A stretch of DNA of 64,000 bases from positions 62,589,075 to 62,653,074 of the forward strand of contig NC_088172.1 in assembly GCF_028769735.1 (NCBI RefSeq), read 5' to 3'. The notes under the pieces are model-generated. The model had not been told where the DNA came from, made no database searches, and saw only the letters and a program-made list of their open reading frames with translations. A program made the position numbers and the translations under genes. Source of the stretch: Zonotrichia leucophrys gambelii. Taxonomy: Eukaryota; Chordata; Aves; Passeriformes; Passerellidae. Shown here one piece after another: positions 22,940-33,600 of the stretch (within the stretch, counting starts at the first letter, position 1; each line of letters opens with the position of its first letter).

Positions 22940-24366
22940 GCTGAGTTTAAAATCTTTTATTATTTAGCTTTGCCAAACAGATAATGGAATCTGAAGTTGA
23001 TTTGCTAAAATGTTTTGAAGTGGATGCCACCCCTGCCTGAGACAAAGAGGACCTCAGTGGCAGCAGGGACCTTAGGCTATGGCAGCAGTTCAAAAGAACA
23101 CTTTTAATTTTGTATGCAACAATGTAAACTTCAAAAATAGTAAACTATAACCTTTCCCCCCCTTTTTACATAGCATGTGATCTATCACAGATAGAAATTT
23201 AATGGCGAACCAAAATCGCGTAAGTAAACATCCTGGTGCTTACAAGTTTCATAAAAAGTGTTACATTTGATGTAAATATCTTACATTTTTAACTCTTAAC
23301 ACTCACAATTATGGAGTAAAAGCAACTGGCGATTCACCCCCTTAGTCCATGCTCTCAGACTGTACATCAGCAACCACGCTCTTGCCAGCCCCTTGGATCA
23401 TTTTCCGTCAGATCGTCCCACACGTGACCGAGATTTCCCTTCCCCACATTGGCATTGATCAAGCGCAGCTCCGCACAGGGGTCAAACCTGTGAGGTGAGA
23501 AGAGAACCAGGTCTCCTGCGCCCGCCCTTGCAGTGCCCTGTGCCCCACGCTCCCACAGGAGCCACGGCGTGCGCGGGAGGCACGTCCCGGTGGCGGTGGG
23601 AACGTGGGGTCCGCCGGGGCCACCAACCTGAGCCCTGCCCTTGCAAGTGCCTCGCAGCAGGACCTGGTTCTGCGTGGATAAAGACAAGAGTTCTGTAGAA
23701 GGCACTGGATTTCTCTTGCATGATTTTAAACGTGGACTACAGTCATTTGCAGAATAAGGAGATTTGGGCTCTAGACTGCTTTCTCTCTATGCTTTAGTGC
23801 AAGCATTTTTTGCGCTTGAATTTTCCCTGTTTGCAGCGCAACATGCGCTCACCTACATAGAGGGATTTCTAAATCTTCCTTTCGCTCTTCCCCCCCTCTT
23901 CCTGTCCCCCAAAAAGTTTCCCTATTTTTTTGCTTCTTGAAAACTTTCAAAGTACAGCTCTGGTCAAAAATAAACATGTGATGTAGCATAGCATTTGTTT
24001 CTTTTAAATCACAGTGTGCAATGCATCATTCAGTACCTAATGTTCAAAATGTCTGCCCTGCTTTTCATGAAAGTCATTCTTTAAAATAGCCTATGCAAAT
24101 ATATTTTGACTATATATTACATTCATTTAAAAAGAGAAGAGAGGTTCTTGGTTTGCAGTTTTTTTCAGTGTACTACTTAAGTGAAAGGTCAGATGTGAAA
24201 AAAGTACAAGCAAACTGGACATGCCAAGACTTGATGCTTTAGATGGTGATCATATCAAAACTGTACAGGTATGTACACCATGTTGGACAGGTGTGCTTCT
24301 TCCCAAGAAAATACCTTTGCATCATCATATATAACGTTAACCACAAAGTTTTGGTAAAAAGAGCAT
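22940..24366 (-). other. SLC35F3: Inferred SLC35F3 3' UTR
   Basis: Sequence downstream of the SLC35F3 stop on the - strand, to the first canonical poly(A) signal (22956-22961, TTTATT on +). No transcript evidence is available. ATTAAA variants occur near 23103 and 23198, so the end may be nearer. A CpG-rich patch at 23.37-23.67 kb is unusual for a 3' UTR. Confidence 0.4.
22956..22961 (-). terminator. SLC35F3: Candidate SLC35F3 poly(A) signal
   Basis: AATAAA on the - strand, about 1.4 kb downstream of the stop codon. I saw no nearer canonical hexamer on that strand. Confidence 0.4.
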
Positions 24367-24611
24367 TTAATGAGCAAAGGATGACATGGAAGGGCGAGTT
24401 CTCCGGCTTTTATTAGGCAGTCCTGAAGCAATGTCTCCATTCCCTTCGGGAATTTCTTCCTTCTTCCGTACTTTGAGACGTGTGAGGAGCTTTATTACCC
24501 AGACATCCCATTCCTCTGGCAAGAGCAGCAGGAGGAAGCCCAGGCCAATAATGATGATGGCGATGACTCGGACACTATTGAAGACAATTTCACTGGTGTA
24601 GTGATCAACAA
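24367..24611 (-). CDS. SLC35F3: SLC35F3 terminal coding exon
   Basis: Starts after acceptor cacacag on the - strand. It encodes VVDHYTSEIVFNSVRVIAII..., the last membrane span (IIIIGLGFLLLLLPEEWD) and a cytoplasmic tail rich in K/R (LTRLKVRKKEE, then NKSRRTRPS), with TAA at 24367-24369. Confidence 0.97.
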
Positions 24612-27600
24612 CTGTGTGGGACATTGAACGGGTGTCATTACACGGGAAAAGGCTTTAGGACAGCATCCCCTTCCCTCCCCCTCGCCTCCCCAACTCTGAG
24701 GGCTGGCTGTGGCAGGAGAACACGGCCATGGAGGCAGTGTTGGCAAGGGCACTCTTTCCTGCTGGTTCAGCACACAGCAGGGTACGTCCACCCACATTGC
24801 AGGAACTCCTGCTGAGGTGCAGGGACACAGAGAAAGGGGCATTCCCCTTCCCTGCACAGCAGCTCCTGGTTGCAAATTTTTCTTGTCACCCTGAGTGCCC
24901 TGTGAAGAGACCCTGCTGAGCCTTCCACACGCTCTGGAGGGATCACACCTTTGGTAGCCAAATCTGCCAGAGCAGTACCCAGCTCTGTGTGCACTTAGTG
25001 TGAAGCTGGGAGCTGCCACCTGCACCCTGGCACCAGCTGAGCGTGCTGGGTTTTAGGAGCTGCTTTAGGCTGGGATTGTGCCTGCACTCCCCTGCCCAGC
25101 CCTCTCAGACTCTGCAGTCTCTTGGCTTTCACTAAACTTCAGAAAAACTGTCAGAGAAATATACCATGCCATGTCCAAAACTGAACTGTCCAATGTTCTT
25201 GGTAAACACCCACAGTGTTATTTACCAAGGCAAGCAGAGTTACTATTACATATCTGCTCTAAAATGTAAGCAATTATATCTGTTTGAATTTAGTGTTAAG
25301 CCTGTCTTGAAGACATCATTAAGAACTGATTTCTGCTTTATCCAGGGGTTTTTATTCCAGCCCAGAGATGAATGTCTTCAAATCTACTTTGTTTTTCAGT
25401 ATGCAGGCTTCTTCGGACAGTAATTTAAAAACCAATTTTAGGGATTATGAATATTCATATAATATTATACAACACATAATTTACACATAAAGAATAAATT
25501 TTTAATCAGTGTCATCTCTGTAAGTCTTTGAGAGAAGGTGCAAAACATGTTTAATAAATCTATTTTCTTTCATCCCGGCTGTGTATTTGAAAGGCCACAG
25601 ATTTAATGTATTCATTAAGATACAAAAGACAGAAAATCTTACCTGCATTCACAGGGACACTCAGTACAATTCCAAGAGAAATCAAGGTGGGGTAGGTAAT
25701 AGCAATCCCAAAATTTAGTAGAATATTGAATGCTGGTGAAGGAAAGAAAAATGTCTTTTAGTACAGTGAAATTAGGCAGAAGGAATGTCACTTGAAACAC
25801 TTATCCTTTATTACTCTATTTGTTGTTCAAATAAAGGGTACATAAGCATCTGTTGTTTTTCCTGAAGAGGACAAAGCTTTGTCTGATGCATGGCCACCTC
25901 ACTGAGACATTGCTGTTTCTGGGGAGCTCTGTATCCCTCTGGAGCCCAGTGGCAGGATCAGGGAGGGTTTTGGGTACAGCCTGTCTCTCAGCATCATGTG
26001 CAGTAACTCCCACTCTTCATACTGATCCAGTGATCCCCTTGCCCTTGCTGAAAGACTTAACACTCCTCATCTGGGAGATTTCAGCAGAACAGGAGCTTCT
26101 GTCTGGGTGCTTTTTTGTAGAAAAGCTGCCTCCAGCTGCAGGTAGAAGACGCTGTAAATCTAACCCTCTTCCAGGCAGGAACTTGCTAAATATAATTTTG
26201 TACAATGAAATTATACTCTCATTACTATGGAATGATTATAATATCACTCCATTGTAATACCATACACAGTTTGTGGGGTGTTTCATGACAAATTAATAAT
26301 TGCTTTGGATCAAATTTGCCCTTGTTTTAAGGTGATCAGCTTTAGCAGAGTCAGGAGAGCCTTGCCAATACTGAGCTTGTTGGGAGCTGGAGCTTTGATT
26401 GTCTTCCAGTAGTACCCATGTATTGCACATGCCAGGGATTGCTTGTCAAGTTCTGCACCACTTTCTTACAGACAGCTTCCTCTGAGTCCACTGATAAGTA
26501 ACCTGGAGGTACTTCTGAAGTTGTGATTGTTCAGGGTAAAAGGAGCTGGGACTCAAGACAGAGGTAGAGAAGAGCTATTTCCAGTGGGAATTAATGTTTC
26601 AGGAGAGGGGATTCCATTATTCCAGTGTAGGGACCAACTATGGCAGTAAGTCAACACACCTAATTTAACAATGGATAATATCATGTTTCTGGTTACCTTT
26701 AAAACTTAGATTGGCATCCCTCCCCTCTGGGCTCCTTTGGTGACACAGCAGTGGCAGCAGAAGAGAGAATTGCCACTTATCAAAATTTCCATCACTGTGC
26801 AACACTACAATTTCACAAGTTTCCTCCTCTTTAGGAGTAGCAATTAGTCCAGGCAGCAGAAGCATTGGAGTCTGGCCTTGTCAAGCCTGGCCTAAGCTCC
26901 TTACTGTGGGGATGCTGATGAGCCCCAGATAATGCCCCTCCCAGCAGGCTGCTTCCATCACAGCCCAGGCAAGTGTTACCTGTCTCTGTCACACAGAGTT
27001 CATGAGTAGCAGTTGGGACAAGCTTCACAGTTTAGTTCCACAGTCCCTTCTAAAGAGACCCACTGTGTTTTGGTATGGTAAGAATAGCAGAAGCGAGGTC
27101 TGCATTGGCCCTAGGAATGGACCCTCTCATAATATCTCAAGTTAATTATTAAGTTGAGAAGGGAAAACAACTCCAGTACAGGAGAGGCTTGCAGTTTCCA
27201 CCAGTGGCCAGTTTCTGGCACCTTCCTCCACCCCCAGCAGTGTGAGAGCTCCCCCATGTACTCACTCAATAAGAGAATTGAAAATCCGCAGAGGTTCCCC
27301 CAAGGAATGATGTCAAAAGAGCTCCAGTACTCCACTTTGGTAAAATAAAGGATGACAGGAATACAGGTAACGAAGAGGACATTGAAGACAGCTAACACAG
27401 ACAGGAATAAGGCAGCTTCTCCAAATTTAGCACTGCCCAAAAGAAGTTTGAATAAAACCTAAAAGAGGAAAAGACATGGGTTTAATTTTCTTGCACCACC
27501 ATCCCTGGAGGGCTGGTGTTCTGTTCTAGCACCTGTGCAGGGATGCTTGCCAGAAACTGGGTATGGCTGCTCGTGGAACTATGGTGAGCAGCTTGTGTGG

Positions 27601-30600
27601 CCCAGCCTTCCCTCTCCTGGCACCCCTGGAACACAGGCAGGGGCAGCTGCCAAATGAGTCCATGCAGAAAGGGCATTCAGCACCTTCGTCTGTGCCTGTC
27701 CTAAAAGGAAAGGTCACTAACCTCACTTAGACCCTTCAGCCCTAGCTTAGACCCTTCACTATTTCACCTCCAGAAAACTTGACATTAAGAAGACTATGGA
27801 GCAGGGCAGGGGGAGGAGATGAAGCAGTCTAGATGAAGAATCTCCCTGCATGAGACATCACTGGTCCAGGCTTTGGACAAGCACAGTCCATGCTGACTGG
27901 CTGTCCTTCCACTTTCTCCCAGGAACTCATCTCCAGGAGGCAGATAGAGCAGCAGCCCCATGGCCCAGAGTGCAGATGCAACCTGGGCAATGAGACTGCA
28001 GGGAGGGATTTAAAAGCTTTGGTTTGTTAATAATGGGAAAAGAAAAGAAACAAACCAGAAGAAATGAGGGCTGTGAGCAGCCCATGTGTGGCTGGGGACT
28101 GCCTGTGGACAGGTCCTGTCTGGAGTCTGCATTGGTTTTCACCACAGAGCTGCAGAGATTCTGTTGGATACCATGGTTTGGGAACAGTTTTCCTCTGCTG
28201 CTGGCTGCAGACCAGGACAGCCAATGGACTGTGACTGAGTGGTTTGTGCAGCACTGGCAGTCCCCCCCACCAGTGTCAGTTCTCTCCTTTGCCTACACAG
28301 AGCAGGCAGGGCTGCAGTGCCAGCAGGGCTCTGCCATTCCCCCATCCCATCACTGGCCAGTGCAGCTGGGATGCTGCTCTGCAGTATGGAGCAAAATGTC
28401 CCAAAAGCCACCTACTGCTCATGTGCCACCTGAGGACAGCTGTTGTGTTGCCCCCAGCAGGGTCACTTCGACCTATCCTACCCCAGATGGGCTCTGCTGC
28501 ATGTGTGAGACCTGTCTGCCTGTAGATCTGCCTGCCCCTTTGGCACACACAGCTCATGGGAACTGAGCCAGACTCTGGAAAGCAAGAGCAGGGTGGCAGC
28601 AGCAGCAGTGGCAGCAGCAGCAGTGGCAGCAGCAGTGGCAGCAGCATGTGCTGCACAACAAGCTGCAGAGCTTCATCTGCCCTGGCATGCAGAGCACACT
28701 GCAGGGCAACACCCTGCTGGCACTGCCACCACCACCCTCCTGTGCCCAGGCAGGTGGAGCAGCCCTGAGACTCCTACTCCCAGAAAGAGTGGCAGGGTCA
28801 TGGGAAAGGGAACACACCCAGGCTCTAGCCTTTAATTTTCTCGGGTCTGGTGGGCCATGTCTTTGGTCCTGCAAGGAAACGCTCTCTTAGAGGAATGAGC
28901 TGTATGAAACTTCCTGACTTTCCTAATGTAAGAGATGGTCTGATCTGACAAAGTGAGCAAAAAGCATCACAGCACTGTGCTGAGGGGCACAGGCAGATGC
29001 TTCTCAGTTTGGCAAGTTTCCCTGGACTGCTGGTGTTAGGGCTGCAGGGCTCTCCTGGCCAGTTCCTGTTGGATGACTGGTACAGTGCAACTCATGAGAC
29101 CAGATGTCTACACCTCCTCCTGATCTACACATCCGAGCCAGGGTGTGCAAACCACACTTACAAATGCTTATTCCTCACTGTGGACTGTGGCTCTGAGCAC
29201 TACAAGCAGCTCACAGGCAAGTGCCCAGAAGTGTCCCAGGCTGAGTGAAATGGCTCTGCTCAGCAGAGAAGGCTGCATCTTACACATAGTGCAGCTCATC
29301 CAGCTGCTCAGGATGAGGTCTTGAGTCATAGGCACGTGCTCTGCATGTTAAGGATGCAATTGCTTCCATGATAAGAATGCTTTCAGCCCAACACAGGCTA
29401 CATATGTTACTGAAGGAGGATTGGCAAGGGGAGGTAACCAAGTGACTCAAAGAAGCTAAATCTCTGCAGGGTGCTTCCAGAATGAGTGCTTGAATCCAGG
29501 ATCTATGGAAAAGGAGCTTCATTTTTTATGAAGGTGGGACATCTGTAAATCCTCCCCCTGCTGGAGGAGCACTGGTGAAGACCATTCCAAGGAAATAGGA
29601 GATTTTATCCTAAGAGAGAGCAGACATCAAAGCAAGGGAACACCTGGATGCAGTGCTGCAGAGCAGTGTGTTTATGGCAGAGCTCTCTAAGAAGGGCACA
29701 TGGCACTGAACTGCACAGGGGTTTGCAAGTAAGACAGGAACAGCCAAAGTGAGTGATGAGGGTGGCAGGCATCTCTCTGGGGGGAGAGATCTAGGTGTGC
29801 TTACCTTGTAGAGAGCAGACATTGAGGCAGAGCCCACCACCAGGGCTATCCCAATAACGGAGTGGCTGTGAAACCCATCGGCGTACGTCATCATAACTAT
29901 CCCTGCAATAGCAAATATAGCAGCCACAATCTGGTTGGAGACAAAGAAAGCAAGAAAGTGTTACTAGACAACCCCCATGATGGAGAAACAGGCAATGCAG
30001 ATTTACATGCACAGTATATCTGCATCATTTGCTTATGTAGAAAATAGTAGCAAGCCTGGGCCAATACCAGATGCTGTCTGCCCTCGTGGATCCCCTGGCT
30101 GCAGGGAAGCTGCAGGAAGAGCTGCAAAGGAGTGGCTGCTCCAGGCATGTGTGACAGGCCAGACTGCAGGGCTCAGTGCCTCCGACTGAGCTGAAGGGGG
30201 GATTTAATCTCTGTCACTGTGCTTCCCCATCACTGGGTGCCTGCAGCCTGTGCATGACAATAATACACAAGTAATAATTCCCTGCAGCTTGCAGAAAAGG
30301 CTTCGAGTCCTGTTGAAGTTTTGGAGAAAAAAGGTTATAGAAATAAACAGGGGAATAAAATTCATACAACTGCTTTCCAGTCTAGACGAGTCATTTCAGG
30401 AGTAGGAGGAGGTTTTTCCCAGCCAGCTATGCACACTGCAATGCCTGAGGGGCATCTCCCAAACAGAAGGAACATTCACAAAGGCAGGGGACGCACTGCC
30501 CCGATTTACCAGGGTGTGCAAGAAAGCCCTGGCTTCTCTGGGATTGTCCTTCAGCCTCTCAGGGTGTTAATTCTGGGGTGAATAGGGCTTTCTGTATGCC

Positions 30601-33600
30601 CAGGCTTCCTGGCTCTGCAGGGCTGTGGGGGATGCCCTGCTTACAGCACGTGCCTTTTGGCTGCACACTCAAGGTGATGCCTCCAAGATGACTGAGTCTA
30701 GTCTATTTTGATCCACAGATGGGTAAGTGCCAGCCAGCTGTCCCCTCTGGCAGGACCAGACTGGGGTTTTAAGCCCCATCCACAGGCTGCAGCTGCCTAC
30801 ACATCCATGAGCCTCTTCTCATTTCTCCTGCTTCCCACCAGAGATACTGGGGCTGCTGTGAAGATGCAGGGGAAGGTCTGTGTGCCAAGCTCTGCTGCTG
30901 CCCGAGCAGCAGGGTGTGGTGAGGTACCTCTTTGCCAGCTGCAGGTCCCAACCCCAGCAGCACCAGCAGCCTCTTCCCTGGCTGAGCTGGGGCTGGTGCC
31001 AGGGGACTCCCATACACCAGACAATCACTCAGCAGATCCTTCCCTCACACTGATATCAACACCTTCAATTTCCCCTAACACAAAAATATCCCATTTTTGA
31101 AAAAATAAAAAAGTATCAATTTCTCCACAGAGGTTGCTGTATAATGGCAAGGATGGCATAAGACAGAATACTGATTTATGGCTTGACCAGGGTGGAGCCC
31201 AGCACCAACAGCAAAGGCTGGGTATCCACACTGCAGATTTGGAGAGGTTCAGATACAGCATCTTGGCTTGCAGCCCTGTTGGCATCTGGTCTCTCTATGC
31301 ACAGCTGTGGGGCATAATTTGTAAAGTGAAGTTTTGTGATGGTGTAACTGAGTCCTATGGTCCAGGACAGGCTACTTTTTAAGGCAAAGAGAGAACCCCA
31401 CCCTGCATGGCTCTGCAGCAGTGTGGGGCAGTTCTCTCACCAGTGTGCTGGTGCTTGTCAATTAAAAATTCAGACAATCCGTATGGCTTCAGAAGCACAA
31501 GAAAAAAGTTCATTGCATGAGACTAGCATGAGGCAGGTGCAGAACAAGGAAAAAGAGATTTGCCTTCACCCAACACATAATTAGGTGAAGGAAAGCTTTG
31601 CCGTTGCACCCTGTGGATGTGAAAAGTTTACAAGGATAAACTCATGGAAGAAAAAAATTCCATCAACGACTATTAGCTATAGAAACACTGCTTCCATCTC
31701 AGGAAGTCCTTGAGCCTCAAATTGTTGGAGGCTGGAAAGTCTCTTGAGGAAATATCATGACAGGCTTTTCCTATTTAGACAGATTTTTCTACTACAGGCA
31801 GCTGGTGCAGGCAGGATTCTGGGGCAGAGGCACCTTTGCTCTGACTCACTGTGGCTCTTGGGAGAGCTGCAAGGTGCATGGCTCAGGCTTAGCTGAAAGA
31901 TGGCAACTCTGTGCCTTCCTTCAATATCACCTATGCTACAGATGAGTTGACAAAGAGTGGAAGATGCAGTATTTCCTGCAGCATCTGCTGCAGGTGTGGC
32001 TGTCCTCCTGTGAGCTGTGTGGGGCTTGTCCAGCCTTCACTGGAGGGCTGAGGAGAACCACAACCACATTCCAGCTGTGGCACCCAGCTGGCAGCTCCAG
32101 GTGTGTGGGAGGAGGAAGCCTGGCTCATCCCCCTAAGGCAGCTGTGATGCCTCTGCACTGGAAACCTGGGGGTGCATGCATGAACTGCAGAATGAAAAGT
32201 CTCCAGCTTTGCTTCTAACATCAGGAGCTGATCAGCTTCAGAGCACCTTCCAAGAGCCTTGTTAGGAGATGTATTTCCAAGTGCCACAGGCAGATGTGCT
32301 TGTCTGTATGTTATGCACACAGGAGGCACTTGCAGGTGATGGCTCTCTTGGATCCTGAGCTGTTTTATTCATTGTACCATGGAGGGAAACACCAAAGTCA
32401 AAGATCAAAGCAAATAAATGCAGTCTGCAAACAGTTCTGCTGGGGCAGAGGTCCTTGCCTCTTCCATCAAGTGTGTCACAAGTGTCAGATGGGTCTTGGC
32501 CTCCCTTTGCAGTGTCCTGTTGACCTGCCAGGGGTGCCACAGACACTTTCTCAGAAAGCCTGTCAGCCTTTCTATCCGGCACATTGTTAGTGGTGGTGAC
32601 AGGCTGCTCACAGCACAGTGCCACAGATGTCTCAGCACAGCAGGGTTTGCAGAGGCAGTGCTGCAGGCACTTACAGCTTTATTATCTCTGGGTCTTTGGC
32701 AGCTCCCAGCCCAGCCAGTCATTCTCTGGGCACAATGAAGGGCAAGGGGGAAAAGCTCAACTTCATTAGGGGAGATGAAGGCACTTAAAAGTATCTGAAT
32801 GGCAAGGATGTAATTGTTCTTACTTTAAATTCAAGCTAAATTGTGATTTATATGCTTAGAGAGCTAGTAGTTGCCCTTCTGAAGGCCAAGTAGGATAACT
32901 GTACTTGCTTTAACCCCACTGAGCAGCTGCCTTTCTCACCCTCTCTCTGTAAGTGGGCATGAACAGGGACACCCAAATGTGCAGTCAGAGCTTGGCTGTG
33001 GCATATCCATCCTGCTGCACTGGTGTGGGATGGAGCTGGAGTGTGGGAGGGCACTCTCCCCCTTGCAGCCTTGTCCGATACCCTCTCAAAGGGTGCTTTA
33101 GGAGGGTCAGCAGCTCTGACTGACACAGTGTGGCCCCGAGGCACCATGTGGGGCTGTGTGGTGGCTGCAGCCCCAGGTCACTCCCAGGGAAGCCCTAGCA
33201 GCTGTCTTTCCTGCTGGTTGCCAGTCCCAGGAAGAGGGCAGTGTACTGGGGTCATCCTAAGGCTGTCCCCCAGCACTGACACTCTGCCTGTTGCTTTTCA
33301 CATGGGCTGTACAGAAAAGAGAAGAAAGAGGGAAGAAAATTATTCTCTCCAAGGACGCCATGCTATGTCCTCTGCAGACAGGAGTGCCCTGGCACTCCCA
33401 CTGTGCCACACAAAGCTGAGTGGTAGAACTCTCTGCTGCCATGTGCCCTTCCAATCTCCAAGGACAAGTGCCTCCTCACTCTCACATTGCCACAGGTCAG
33501 GGTACCACAACTGCTTCAGAGCAAATAGCCCAGTCTGTCTGCAAACCCCTTCTCCCTGCACCCAGGTCCCTTGCTGGCCTGCCACCTGGGAAGGAGATAG

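Larger units (their letters stand above)
15198..22940. other. Intergenic region between COA6 and SLC35F3
   Basis: 15.2-17.2 kb is AT-rich and free of recognisable repeats. 17.2-22.9 kb is more mixed, with small ORFs on both strands (for example 21370-21876) that look like chance. No gene, RNA gene or transposon was recognised apart from short tandem repeats listed separately. Part may be conserved regulatory sequence, which cannot be judged from one genome. Confidence 0.5.

Noticed and set aside
24495..25025. 176-aa - strand ORF overlapping the last SLC35F3 exon
   Set aside because: It reads through the acceptor in a different frame from the conserved transporter sequence, so it is a shadow.
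28593..28835. 80-aa Ala/Ser-rich ORFs over the GCA repeat
   Set aside because: They are homopolymer-like translations of a microsatellite inside an intron.
30295..30320. tRNA T-loop-like string (CTTCGAGTCC)
   Set aside because: No A-box, acceptor stem or anticodon arm at the right spacing, so it is not a tRNA.
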